A DNA stretch of 64,000 nt, taken from contig JAITMC010000040.1 in assembly GCA_031277615.1 (NCBI GenBank), positions 1-64,000 of the forward strand, in the 5' to 3' direction. The notes under the pieces were generated by a model that searched no databases, had not been told where the DNA came from, and saw nothing but the letters and a program-made list of their open reading frames with translations. Positions 28,226 to 37,227 of the stretch are shown here, piece by piece. This stretch comes from Chryseobacterium sp. (GTDB lineage: Bacteria; Bacteroidota; Bacteroidia; Flavobacteriales; Weeksellaceae). Made by a program: the position numbers and the translations under genes. Position 1 is the first letter of the stretch. Each line of letters begins with the position of its first letter.

Positions 28226-29569
28226 ATGGATGATTTTATTGCTGCCCGTGCCCAGATGGCTCTGTCTCTGGGCTTCCATATCATTTTCTCCTGTGTGGGT
28301 ATGGTCATGCCTTTTCTGATGGCCTTTGCCCACTGGAAATACCTTAAGACCAAAAATGAAGTTTATAAAGGACTTACCAAAGCCTGGAGCAAAGGGGTTG
28401 CGATCCTGTTTGCCACCGGGGCGGTTTCCGGGACGATGCTGTCTTTTGAACTGGGGCTGTTGTGGCCGGGATTTATGAAGCATGCAGGACCTATATTCGG
28501 GATGCCGTTTTCTTTAGAGGGAACTGCATTTTTTATTGAAGCGATTGCCATCGGGTTCTTTTTATATGGCTGGGAAAGGTTCAATAAATGGTTCCACTGG
28601 TTTTGCGGATTTCTGGTTGGATTAAGCGGTCTGGCATCCGGGATTCTTGTGGTTGCCGCCAATGCCTGGATGAATTCACCTGCCGGCTTCGATTATATCA
28701 ACGGACAGTATCTGAATATTGATCCTATCAAAGCGATGTTTAATGAAGCCTGGTTTCCGCAGGCGCTCCATATGAGTGTAGCCGCATTCTGTGCGACCGG
28801 ATTTGCCGTAGCGGGAGTACATGCTTTTTTAATGATGAAAGGAAAGAATGTGGAGTTTCATACCAAAGCTTTCAGAATTGCAGCCGGTTTTGCCTTAATC
28901 GGGGCATTCGGGGCTCCTTTCAGCGGTGATGTAGCGGCTAAATCCGTGGCCAAAAGACAACCTATTAAACTTGCCGCAATGGAAGCCCACTTTGAAACAG
29001 AGAAAGGAGCAGCATTCGTTATCGGCGGTATTCCTGATGAAGAAAAGGGGGAAATAAAATATGCCTTAAAGATTCCCAAAGTACTCAGTTTCCTGGTAAG
29101 CAATGATTTTAATACTGAAGTAAAAGGACTGAATGATTTTCCAAGAGATGAATGGCCTCCTGTTGCGGTTACGCATTATGCATTTCAGATTATGATTTTC
29201 TTCGGGGTGGTAATGATTGCTATCGGAGGGGTTTATCTGTATGCTTTGTTTTTCCGGAAAGAATGGCTGAGTCAGCGCTGGCTTTTAAAAACCTTCCTGA
29301 TTGCCACTCCTTTTGGGTATATTGCCCTGGAAGCCGGATGGACGGTGACGGAAGTAGGACGTCAGCCCTGGATTATTTACGGCGTAATGAGAACGATAGA
29401 CGCCGTAACGCCCATGCCGGGCATACAGTATTCCTTCTATTTCTTTACGGCTATTTTCGTGTCGCTGTCCCTCATCATCATCTTCCTTCTCAGAAGGCAG
29501 ATCCAGATGGTTCCGAAGCTTTATGATCCTACCGATCCTCAGTTTAACGATAAAAACAAAAAATCATGA
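28226..29569 (+). CDS. cydA: cytochrome bd oxidase subunit I
   Basis: A 447-residue, roughly nine-helix inner-membrane quinol oxidase subunit of the short Q-loop type. His18 (SLGFHIIFS) and the LHMSVAAF histidine are haem ligands of the family. The motif EVGRQPWIIYGVMRT is the conserved quinol-oxidase signature. The start is the ATG at 28226; the frame opens three codons earlier at TTG. It reduces oxygen to water with high affinity. It overlaps cydB by four bases (ATGA). Confidence 0.95.
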   Translation: MDDFIAARAQMALSLGFHIIFSCVGMVMPFLMAFAHWKYLKTKNEVYKGLTKAWSKGVAILFATGAVSGTMLSFELGLLWPGFMKHAGPIFGMPFSLEGTAFFIEAIAIGFFLYGWERFNKWFHWFCGFLVGLSGLASGILVVAANAWMNSPAGFDYINGQYLNIDPIKAMFNEAWFPQALHMSVAAFCATGFAVAGVHAFLMMKGKNVEFHTKAFRIAAGFALIGAFGAPFSGDVAAKSVAKRQPIKLAAMEAHFETEKGAAFVIGGIPDEEKGEIKYALKIPKVLSFLVSNDFNTEVKGLNDFPRDEWPPVAVTHYAFQIMIFFGVVMIAIGGVYLYALFFRKEWLSQRWLLKTFLIATPFGYIALEAGWTVTEVGRQPWIIYGVMRTIDAVTPMPGIQYSFYFFTAIFVSLSLIIIFLLRRQIQMVPKLYDPTDPQFNDKNKKS

Positions 29570-30570
29570 TCTACATTGTTATAGGTTTTCTCTGGCTTTC
29601 GATCTGTCTTTATATTATTTTGGGCGGTGCTGATTTCGGGGCCGGAATTGTGGAACTTTTTACGAATAAAAAAGCCCGTCACAAAACGAAAGAGATCATG
29701 TACGAATCGATTGCTCCGGTTTGGGAAGCCAATCATATGTGGCTGATTATTGCGATTGTGATTCTTTTCGTAGGATTTCCTGAAATTTACACCACGATGT
29801 CTACTTATCTTCATATTCCTCTCGTGCTGATGCTCTTAGGAATCATTGCAAGAGGAACGGCTTTCACTTTCAGGCATTATGATGCGGTAAAAGACAACTG
29901 GCAGGTATTATATACCCTGATATTCTATTATGCAAGCCTTCTGACGCCATTTTTTCTTGGCCTGATCGCGGCTGCCACAGTTTCGCATTCCATTAATCCT
30001 GATGCAGTCGGTTTTTTGGATCTTTACATATTCAGCTGGCTGAACTGGTTCGGGGTTTCTGTCGGATTGTTTACGGTAGCGCTTTGTGCCTATCTGGCTT
30101 CAATCTTTTCATTAAGAGAAACAAGAGATAAAGTTGATCTGATGCTGATGATCAGAAAATCCAAGCAAACGATGATCTTTGTGGTGATAACAGGTATTCT
30201 GGTTTTTTTTACAGCTTATATTTCAGATATCCCTCTTCTGATGTGGGTATTTTCAAAACCTTTGGGCATTATGGCCATTTCTTTTGCGACCATTGCGCTG
30301 TTCCTGATTCTCAGAGCGATGAACCGTCAGAAGCTGCTTCCGGTAAGGGCTCTTGCAGGTTTCCAGATGGTGATGATCCTTGTTGCCGCGACCTATCAGC
30401 ATAATCCGGATATTATATTATTAGGAAACGGACAGCATTTATCGTTACTGGTTCATACGGCTCCTCCCAAAACTATTGCAGCACTGGGATGGGCTCTGAT
30501 GCTGGGCTCCCTGTTTATTCTGCCGTTTTTATTTTACCTGATGGCATCCTTCAGCAGACAGAGAAAATAG
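29566..30570 (+). CDS. cydB: cytochrome bd oxidase subunit II
   Basis: A 334-residue inner-membrane protein with eight to nine helices. The N-terminal LYIILGGADFGAGIVELF and VWEANHMWLIIAIVILFVGFP are CydB signatures. Its ATG overlaps the cydA stop (ATGA), so the subunits are translationally coupled. No cydX-like or cydCD genes follow in the window. Confidence 0.95.
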   Translation: MIYIVIGFLWLSICLYIILGGADFGAGIVELFTNKKARHKTKEIMYESIAPVWEANHMWLIIAIVILFVGFPEIYTTMSTYLHIPLVLMLLGIIARGTAFTFRHYDAVKDNWQVLYTLIFYYASLLTPFFLGLIAAATVSHSINPDAVGFLDLYIFSWLNWFGVSVGLFTVALCAYLASIFSLRETRDKVDLMLMIRKSKQTMIFVVITGILVFFTAYISDIPLLMWVFSKPLGIMAISFATIALFLILRAMNRQKLLPVRALAGFQMVMILVAATYQHNPDIILLGNGQHLSLLVHTAPPKTIAALGWALMLGSLFILPFLFYLMASFSRQRK

Positions 30571-30603
30571 AGCATTCCTATTTCAGTATTTGAATGATAA
30601 AAA

Positions 30604-30683
30604 AGAGGTTGGAAGGAAGAGTCCTGGGAAAAAAGACTTATTTAATCACTTAAATGGGGAACAAGTATATGCTTCCAACCTCT
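30604..30683. other. 80-base structured element of unknown kind
   Basis: Perfect 12-bp arms AGAGGTTGGAAG (30604-30615) and CTTCCAACCTCT (30672-30683) enclose a loop with a second perfect hairpin, ATTTAA-tcac-TTAAAT. On the minus strand a T-run follows the element; on the plus strand an A-run does. It could be a terminator for the 30899 gene, a small RNA, or a small mobile repeat. The rest of 30571-30898 shows nothing recognisable. Confidence 0.5.
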
Positions 30684-30898
30684 AAAAAAAACACCAAAAT
30701 ATTATTATGCAGTCACAATTAGGTTAAGAAATTACTATTAAAAGCTGTCAGAAAGAATGCCGGGGGATTAATGTTAGTTATCATTAATGATTATTACCAA
30801 TCCATTAAAAAAGATAGCAATTACTTTCTACTGCTCTCAAAGCTTCGATCTTCTATTATCAAACCTTTTTGAATTCTAAACTGTATTCAGAATTCAGC

Positions 30899-31222
30899 TT
30901 ATTTAATCAATTTCTTCTTCCAGCTCAGCAGAGTTGTTCTGCTCAAATTGAAATGGCGGGCCGCTGCGCTGTTATTAAGCTTATTCTTTTTCTGATACTC
31001 CAGAATTCCAAGAATATCAGACTTGCTGTAACAACGAAATCGGGCATTCATATTTCTGTTTTCCGGATTATCTCCAAAAATCAGTTCATTAAGCTCAAGG
31101 ATATCCATGAAAGAAAAATCAGACTTTTCTAATAAATCATGGCATATTTCCATTTTTTCAGGGCATTTTTTAGTGAGAATATCGGTGTAGATGATTTTGT
31201 ATTTAGGTTCATTCGTTTTCAT
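30899..31222 (-). CDS. small helix-turn-helix protein
   Basis: A 107-residue protein. The C-terminal 50 residues form a helix-turn-helix of the transposase-orfA/Fis type (YSKSDILGILEYQKKNKLNNSAAARHFNLSRTTLLSWKKKL). The N-terminal half has no recognised domain. No catalytic transposase part follows, and no terminal repeats are seen, so it is more likely a stand-alone DNA-binding protein than an insertion sequence. A second gene of similar design lies 209 bases upstream on the same strand. Confidence 0.65.
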   Translation of the reverse strand: MKTNEPKYKIIYTDILTKKCPEKMEICHDLLEKSDFSFMDILELNELIFGDNPENRNMNARFRCYSKSDILGILEYQKKNKLNNSAAARHFNLSRTTLLSWKKKLIK

Positions 31223-31254
31223 ATTCTGTATTTTTAGAATTTATTTCTGAGTTT

Positions 31255-31431
31255 GTAAAGGGCTGGAAGCTGGAAGAAAGGGTGCTGGAAGTTACGGTTA
31301 GTTATCATGAAGACAGTTACCCTATATTACCATTACAAATTCAAGCCCATAACAAGGTATCTTTTTACGACGATCAAAAACACCCATCTTCCATCTTCCA
31401 TCTTCCATCATCCAATCTGCATTCCCATTCT
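31255..31431. repeat. GATGG/CCATC-rich dispersed repeat
   Basis: Contains GGAAGCTGGAAG-type and CATCTTCCATCTTCCATC-type runs in opposite orientation at its two ends, like similar runs near 1600, 4100, 19710, 37130 and 53720-54030. Confidence 0.5.
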
Positions 31432-31851
31432 TCAATACTTATAAATCCATCCGTGAATGGTGGCTCTTGGAATTCCATAACGTTCCATTATTTGGGTGAT
31501 GGTCATTCCGGAACGAAACTGCTCAAGGATAAAATCAATAATTTCCTGGGTATAAATACTTTTACGGAATTGGGGTAATGTTGAGCTCTTTCTTTTCCTG
31601 ATTTTACGCTCCGCTCCTACAATCGGAGCATAAAGGATAAGATGCTGAGAATAGATTCTGAAAAGATCATATTCCAGAATTTTGCTCCAGCGCAATAAAA
31701 TGTCAGCATCAAGACTTTTAGACTGGTACATGTTCATGAGCTCTATTTCTGTACATGCAATAAAGTTACAGATACGGGACATTTCTATATGACGCTTTTT
31801 CACTTCTTTTTCAATCATATGTCCCACATGGATGTTTTTTAGATTATTCAT
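31432..31851 (-). CDS. helix-turn-helix protein with conserved N-terminal domain
   Basis: A 139-residue protein. Residues 1-75 form a conserved N-terminal module seen in flavobacterial HTH proteins (HVGHMIEKEVKKRHIEMSRI and onward to ILEYDLFRIYSQHLILYAP). Residues about 95-139 form a transposase-like helix-turn-helix ending MERYGIPRATIHGWIYKY. The N-terminal module, with its two-helix repeat, resembles a Cro/C1-like DNA-binding domain in outline. No DDE domain or terminal repeats. Likely a regulator; target unknown. Confidence 0.65.
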   Translation of the reverse strand: MNNLKNIHVGHMIEKEVKKRHIEMSRICNFIACTEIELMNMYQSKSLDADILLRWSKILEYDLFRIYSQHLILYAPIVGAERKIRKRKSSTLPQFRKSIYTQEIIDFILEQFRSGMTITQIMERYGIPRATIHGWIYKY

Positions 31852-32041
31852 TTTTTTCTCCTGTTAAAGTTTCTTCTACAAATGTGAATCAAATCCATAT
31901 TTATCAGAAAAAACAATCATTACATTTCATTACATAAGGAATTACAGCGTATTACCATCCATAAAAAGCTTTAATCAGAGGGAAATTTTTCAAATAATGT
32001 TTTTAATTTTTCTTTGTAATTATGTAACATATATAAAAAAG

Positions 32042-33730
32042 ATGTATAAAAGATCTATCCTTTTAGTGATTCTATGTTTCTCACAGATCTGCTTTTCACA
32101 AACCGATCGTAACCAGAAATTTCAGCAGATTTATGCCATGCTGTTTGCCAGAGAATATGAAAAAGCAAAACAGCAGATCGATTTTGAACTGATTGCATCA
32201 AAAAACGAGACCGAACAAATCCTGGGTTATGTTGCTTTGAGCTATTACCTGTCTTTACAACATGAAAAAAACACTCCCTACCAGCAGATCAAAGTGGCTG
32301 AAAAGATAGAACAGCTGGCTGAAAAAGGAAATAATCCCTGTTATAAAGCCTATGCAGAGTATGCCCATGTTTTATTGTATAAAAGCTTACATAAAAAAAA
32401 GCTTTTTATAGAATCTTTCAACCGCACACTGAATATACTAAATCAATATGCTGATGAAAACTTCCTGTTCTGCAATTTATACTTTATAAAAAACGGATGT
32501 ACATTAGCCGAGATTGATCAAAAGAAGGAGTATCAGGATTTTATAAGGAACCTGAAATATGCTAAAAAATCTAAAAACCCAGTGAATATTAATACAGCAA
32601 TCAATGATTTAGCAAAATTCCATGGGTATGAATATGGAACTGAAGTAAATAAAAAATCACTTGATTCTGTTAATTTTTATCTGCAACAATATTACCAAAA
32701 TATTGCAAAAGTCAAATATTTACCCGCTCAAAAAATGATGTTTCTTACCTATGAAACTAATCATGCTACAACATTAGTCTATGAACAGAAAAACGGCGAA
32801 GCAATAAAGAATCTAAAGAAGATACTGGAAGAAAACAAGAATAATCCCGATATGATAGATATGCTATTCATACTATACAATAATATAGGGCGAATTTATC
32901 AGTTAAATGAGGATTACGAACAGGCACTCAGTTATTATTTAAAAGCCTATGCACTTAAGGACAGCAAAAGAATCCCGACTTATGGCTTAATCCCGTTACT
33001 AAACAATATTTCAATCATCTATAAAAATTCCGGAAAATATAAAGAAGCCCTACAGTTTGAAACGGAAAAAGCAATGCTGATTAAAAAGGGTGCTGAAGAT
33101 GATAATGAAATTCTTGAAGCCTTTCATCAATCCGAAAAAAGAAAGAGTATTCTTGAAGGAAAAAATAGAGATCTAAGGGGAGAAAGGTATTTCTACATAG
33201 GTATTGTTATTTTTTCTACGCTTATCATTATTCTTTTAGCACTTTTAATTCGATACCGGAGAAAGATTAATAAACAGAAAAACGCGCTGTTAGAAACCGA
33301 ACATATTCGCATGGAAGCGGAACAGGAGCTCACGAAGAAAAAATACATGATCGCTGAGTTACAACTTTCGCATAAAAATTCTGTCCTTACAGAAATAAAA
33401 GGAAAAACAAAAGAACATGATATTGATAAACTTTTGAAAGAAGAACACCTTCAGGATCAAAATTTTAATACCATACAAAACACTATTATTAATATTCATC
33501 CCGATTTTTTTAACCAATTAAAAATATTGTCGAAAAACAAATTAACCCCATTGGAAATAAAATATGCTTCCTTTATTTATCTTCATATGGATAATCACCA
33601 GATCTCAAGCTACACCAAATCTGACCTGAATGCAGTAAGGGTGGCCAAACACCGACTGAAAAAGAAATTAGGCATCGGAAAGGAAGAAAGCATCGAAGAT
33701 TTTATACAAAACATTAAAATAAAACCCTGA
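32042..33730 (+). CDS. membrane-anchored TPR regulator with C-terminal helix-turn-helix
   Basis: A 562-residue protein starting at the ATG at 32042, with a signal peptide (to about residue 20). Tetratricopeptide repeats run from about 30 to 350 (for example NNIGRIYQLNEDYEQALSYYLKAY). One transmembrane helix (about 383-405) is followed by a cytoplasmic coiled coil and a LuxR/GerE-like helix-turn-helix at the C-terminus (LTPLEIKYASFIYLHMDNHQI to AKHRLKKKLGIG). This design is common in Bacteroidota for one-component signalling across the inner membrane. The signal and targets are unknown; it may control the neighbouring genes, but nothing shows it. Confidence 0.82.
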   Translation: MYKRSILLVILCFSQICFSQTDRNQKFQQIYAMLFAREYEKAKQQIDFELIASKNETEQILGYVALSYYLSLQHEKNTPYQQIKVAEKIEQLAEKGNNPCYKAYAEYAHVLLYKSLHKKKLFIESFNRTLNILNQYADENFLFCNLYFIKNGCTLAEIDQKKEYQDFIRNLKYAKKSKNPVNINTAINDLAKFHGYEYGTEVNKKSLDSVNFYLQQYYQNIAKVKYLPAQKMMFLTYETNHATTLVYEQKNGEAIKNLKKILEENKNNPDMIDMLFILYNNIGRIYQLNEDYEQALSYYLKAYALKDSKRIPTYGLIPLLNNISIIYKNSGKYKEALQFETEKAMLIKKGAEDDNEILEAFHQSEKRKSILEGKNRDLRGERYFYIGIVIFSTLIIILLALLIRYRRKINKQKNALLETEHIRMEAEQELTKKKYMIAELQLSHKNSVLTEIKGKTKEHDIDKLLKEEHLQDQNFNTIQNTIINIHPDFFNQLKILSKNKLTPLEIKYASFIYLHMDNHQISSYTKSDLNAVRVAKHRLKKKLGIGKEESIEDFIQNIKIKP

Positions 33731-33931
33731 TATTATATCGCTCAACACGAATCCGGCCTAAGTGATATTAATAATTGAATGTCTTTATTTTTAAATCTTA
33801 AAAAATTTCATCATCCGGGCATCAGAGACCATTTATTTCCTTCTTTCTTGCTATCTTGCAGTATTTTAATCCATTACTTAATGAATTGAATATCAAATTC
33901 TTTTCGAGATACCAACCATTTAAAAACTACG

Positions 33932-34447
33932 ATGCAGGAATATAAAAATAAAACCGATCTGATCACAGAACTCAGGAACCGATATCAGCTTTATGATCTG
34001 GAGTTTGATGATATAAAGGAAGAAGAAAAAAACCTGATAAAAACAGGAATAGATAAGAATCCTTCTCAAAACCTCTCCTATCAGCTGGGCTGGACTGCTC
34101 TTCTTCTGCAGTGGGAAGCTGACGAACAGAAAGGTCTCGAAGTAAAAACCCCGGCAGCGGGTTACAAATGGAATAATTTAAAAGGGCTTTACGAATCTTT
34201 TTATGAAAAATATGGCTCCTACACCCTTCAGCAGCAAAGAGATCTGCTGAAAAAGCAGGTAGAAGAAATTATTCTCTGGGTAGAAAATATGGATGATAAA
34301 AGTCTGTTTGTCCCGGAACAGCGAAAATGGGCAACCACTCCTGCAAAATGGCCGGTGTGGAAATGGATTCATATCAATACAGTGGCCCCTTTTAAGAATT
34401 TCAGGGCACAGATCCGGAAGTGGAAGAAGGAAGCAGTTGTAAATTGA
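33932..34447 (+). CDS. ClbS/DfsB family four-helix bundle protein
   Basis: A 171-residue DinB-like four-helix bundle protein of the ClbS/DfsB (DUF1706) family. Typical features are the start YKNKTDLITELRNRYQLYD, the SYQLGWTALLLQWE helix, and the AAGYKWNNLKGLYESFYEKYG segment. ClbS itself protects against the genotoxin colibactin, but most family members are uncharacterised, and no toxin pathway is present here. Monocistronic. Confidence 0.85.
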   Translation: MQEYKNKTDLITELRNRYQLYDLEFDDIKEEEKNLIKTGIDKNPSQNLSYQLGWTALLLQWEADEQKGLEVKTPAAGYKWNNLKGLYESFYEKYGSYTLQQQRDLLKKQVEEIILWVENMDDKSLFVPEQRKWATTPAKWPVWKWIHINTVAPFKNFRAQIRKWKKEAVVN

Positions 34448-34490
34448 GTCACCGGTATTTTTTAAACACCAATCTGAGATGGTTTTACTT

Positions 34491-35231
34491 TCAAAAACGT
34501 TTTCTTATATTATGAAAAATCATATTAAATAATGCCAGAAAAAACTTTATAAAAACCACAATTACAGCAGTAATAATAAGGGCAGGAACAGCAAGAATTG
34601 GCCCTGTAATTGTTCTTCCCGTGTCTATTAATGCGTAGAAACTCCCTCCCGTAATGCCTAAAACAACCACAGCTGCCACAATAATTATCCACCAGTTTCT
34701 GGTCTCATAATAAGTAACATCTGACAAAATATAGCCCAGTTTTTTACCATATAAAACTTCCAGAAACATCCCTTTTTCACTGGTAATCACAATCTCTTCT
34801 CCACTGGCAAAAATTCTTTTAGAAACATCCACAGTAGATTTATTATAATATAGATTGACATATACTTCCTTTTGGGCTTGATCATAAATCCTTTTCATTT
34901 GTACGGATTCCTGATTCATATCTTCGAGTTGATGAGGGGTAAATACATCATGAAAGTCGTAATCTTCAGCCGTTTTTGATTCAAAGAACACTACAGTACA
35001 GGCATCATCAATGAGTTTCGCTTTTTTTAGAATATACATTTTGGAAAAATCTTTTTTTATATAACTTTTCTTTCCCTGTAAATAGATTTCCATCCAATTA
35101 ATTCCATTTCGTCTTTTTTCGCGGTTAAATTCAACAATGTTATTTCTATATAGAAAAGTTGCTGTTTTTGAACTTTCATCAGAGGCAGAAAATACCGATA
35201 CCGTTTGATTGATTTTGATTCTTCCTGACAT
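34491..35231 (-). CDS. membrane protein with SH3-like N-terminal part, unknown
   Basis: A 246-residue protein. The cytoplasmic or exported N-terminal part (1-175) contains two beta-rich segments resembling SH3-like repeats (SVFSASDESSKTATFLYRN; YVNLYYNKSTVDVSKRIFASGE). Two to three C-terminal transmembrane helices follow (WWIIIVAAVVVLGITGG, ITGPILAVPALIITAVIVVFI). No family recognised. It lacks a signal peptide, so topology is uncertain. Downstream of lysS on the same strand, but separated by the lysS promoter/terminator arrangement. Confidence 0.65.
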   Translation of the reverse strand: MSGRIKINQTVSVFSASDESSKTATFLYRNNIVEFNREKRRNGINWMEIYLQGKKSYIKKDFSKMYILKKAKLIDDACTVVFFESKTAEDYDFHDVFTPHQLEDMNQESVQMKRIYDQAQKEVYVNLYYNKSTVDVSKRIFASGEEIVITSEKGMFLEVLYGKKLGYILSDVTYYETRNWWIIIVAAVVVLGITGGSFYALIDTGRTITGPILAVPALIITAVIVVFIKFFLALFNMIFHNIRKRF

Positions 35232-35296
35232 ATTTTGTGTTTTTCAGTTAAGGCGAATATACAACAAACAAAGCTTCGTTTACCATAAGATAAAAA

Positions 35297-35323
35297 AATA
35301 AGGCTACCATTGGCAGCCTTATT
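35297..35323 (-). terminator. lysS terminator
   Basis: AATAAGGCT pairs with AGCCTTATT over a 9-base loop, with a T-run on the minus strand; 22 bases past the lysS stop. Confidence 0.8.
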
Positions 35324-35345
35324 AATATATATGTTCTGATGATTA

Positions 35346-37043
35346 CTAAACCAGTTTCATCAAAAGATTTTCTTCAATCTTTTCCACTTTAACCAGGTTA
35401 TTTTTGGTTAAAGTTTTAGATGCTTTATCCCATTTTTTCCCTGAAAGCTGGCTTCTGTCTTTTACTTCAGCCAAAGCCATTGGCTCTTCCTGCGAATTAA
35501 GGATTTCAAGGATTACTTTTTCATCTTCACCCAATTCAATCTGGGGAACCGTTTTTTCCGGTCTCATCTGAGGGAAGAATAATACTTCCTGGATCGATGC
35601 GTTGTTCGTTAAGAACATGATCAGTCGGTCCATTCCGATTCCTAATCCTGAAGTTGGCGGCATCCCGTATTCAAGAGCTCTCAGGAAGTCCTGATCGATG
35701 AACATAGCTTCATCATCCCCTCTTTCCGAAAGGGCCATCTGCGCTTCAAAACGCTCTCTCTGGTCAATCGGATCGTTAAGCTCAGAATAGGCATTAGCGA
35801 TTTCCTTACCACAAACCATCAATTCAAAACGCTCCGTTAAGCCTTCTTTGCTTCTGTGTTTTTTAGTCAGTGGCGACATCTCGATCGGATAATCCGTAAT
35901 GAAAGTCGGCTGAATAAAGTTTCCTTCACATTTTTCGCCGAAGATCTCATCAATTAATTTTCCTTTCCCCATCGTTTCATTCACTTCAATACCGATAGAT
36001 TTAGCGAAATCATATAATTCCTGCTCAGTTTTTCCGGTGATATCGAACCCTGTAAATTTCAGGATTGCCTCCGTCATAGAGACTCTTGGATAAGGCGCTT
36101 TGAAATCCACTTCATGCTCACCAAAAGTAGCTTTTGTAGTTCCATTGACCTGAACAGCACAGAATTCCAATAATTTTTCAGTGAAATCCATCATCCAGTT
36201 GTAATCCTTGTACGCTACATAGATTTCCATCGCGGTAAACTCAGGATTATGCGTTCTGTCCATTCCTTCATTTCTAAAGTTTTTAGAAAACTCATAAACA
36301 CCGTCAAATCCACCAACGATCAGTCTTTTCAGGTATAATTCGTTAGCAATTCTTAAATATAAAGGAATATCCAGTGCATTATGGTGGGTGATAAACGGTT
36401 TTGCAGCTGCTCCCCCTGGAATCGACTGTAAAATAGGCGTTTCCACTTCAAAGTATCCGGCATCGTTGAAGAAAGTTCTCATGGCATTGAACAGTTTTGT
36501 TCTTTTTACGAAAATTTCCTTCACCTGTGGGTTTACAGTTAAATCCACATAACGCTGTCTGTATCTTAGTTCCGGATCTGTAAATCCGTCGTGCACCACT
36601 CCATTGTCATCTGTTTTAGCCTGAGGAAGCGGGCGTAGAGCCTTTGTAAGTAGCGTAAAGTTTTTTACCAAAACGGTCTTCTCGCCTACCTGAGTGGTAA
36701 ACAGTTCGCCTTCAATACCGATAATATCACCGATATCCAAAAGGTGTTTGTATACTTCGTTGTATAATTCTTTATCTTCTCCCGGACAGATTTCGTCTCT
36801 GTTGAAGTAAACCTGGATCTTTCCTTTAGAGTCCTGCAATTCCGCAAAAGAAGCCTTTCCCTGAATTCTGCGGGACATCAGCCTACCAGCAATCTTCACC
36901 TGTTTACTCTCAGAAAAATCCTGTTTTATAGATTCTGTAGTATCTGTGATGGTATACTCGTCCGCAGGGAAAGCATTAATCCCCATTTCAGTAAGCTTGT
37001 TCAGCTTTTCTCTTCTAATGATTTCTTGTTCTGATAATTGCAT
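35346..37043 (-). CDS. lysS: lysyl-tRNA synthetase, class II
   Basis: A 565-residue aminoacyl-tRNA synthetase. N-terminal OB-fold anticodon-binding domain (KQVKIAGRLMSRRIQGKASFAELQD), then the class II catalytic core: motif 1 at FNDAGYFEVETPILQSIPGGAAAKPF, motif 2 at FRNEGMDRTHNPEFTAMEIY, and motif 3 at GLGIGMDRLIMFLTN. About 65 residues longer than the usual 500 owing to a C-terminal extension (from about 500) with a winged-helix look, seen in some Bacteroidota. The -7 box TAAATTTG lies 23 bases upstream. Confidence 0.96.
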   Translation of the reverse strand: MQLSEQEIIRREKLNKLTEMGINAFPADEYTITDTTESIKQDFSESKQVKIAGRLMSRRIQGKASFAELQDSKGKIQVYFNRDEICPGEDKELYNEVYKHLLDIGDIIGIEGELFTTQVGEKTVLVKNFTLLTKALRPLPQAKTDDNGVVHDGFTDPELRYRQRYVDLTVNPQVKEIFVKRTKLFNAMRTFFNDAGYFEVETPILQSIPGGAAAKPFITHHNALDIPLYLRIANELYLKRLIVGGFDGVYEFSKNFRNEGMDRTHNPEFTAMEIYVAYKDYNWMMDFTEKLLEFCAVQVNGTTKATFGEHEVDFKAPYPRVSMTEAILKFTGFDITGKTEQELYDFAKSIGIEVNETMGKGKLIDEIFGEKCEGNFIQPTFITDYPIEMSPLTKKHRSKEGLTERFELMVCGKEIANAYSELNDPIDQRERFEAQMALSERGDDEAMFIDQDFLRALEYGMPPTSGLGIGMDRLIMFLTNNASIQEVLFFPQMRPEKTVPQIELGEDEKVILEILNSQEEPMALAEVKDRSQLSGKKWDKASKTLTKNNLVKVEKIEENLLMKLV

Positions 37044-37065
37044 TTCTTATTTTTCTAAAAGCGTA

Positions 37066-37073
37066 CAAATTTA
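37066..37073 (-). promoter_or_regulatory. -7 promoter box of lysS
   Basis: TAAATTTG on the minus strand, a full TAnnTTTG match. Confidence 0.55.
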
Positions 37074-37227
37074 GGCATTTTTGAGCTGACCGTCAATGTC
37101 TTTTATCAGAAATTTATTAATTGGAGGAAGACGGAGAGATAACAGACGGATAGATGAGAGACAAGGAAGTTTGAAAAGGGCAATTGTCAATTGGTTTCAC
37201 TGTGAATTTTTGGAATATTGCAGTGGC

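Noticed and set aside
30604-31851. Insertion sequence carrying the two HTH genes
   Set aside because: No DDE domain, no matching terminal repeats and no target duplication seen.
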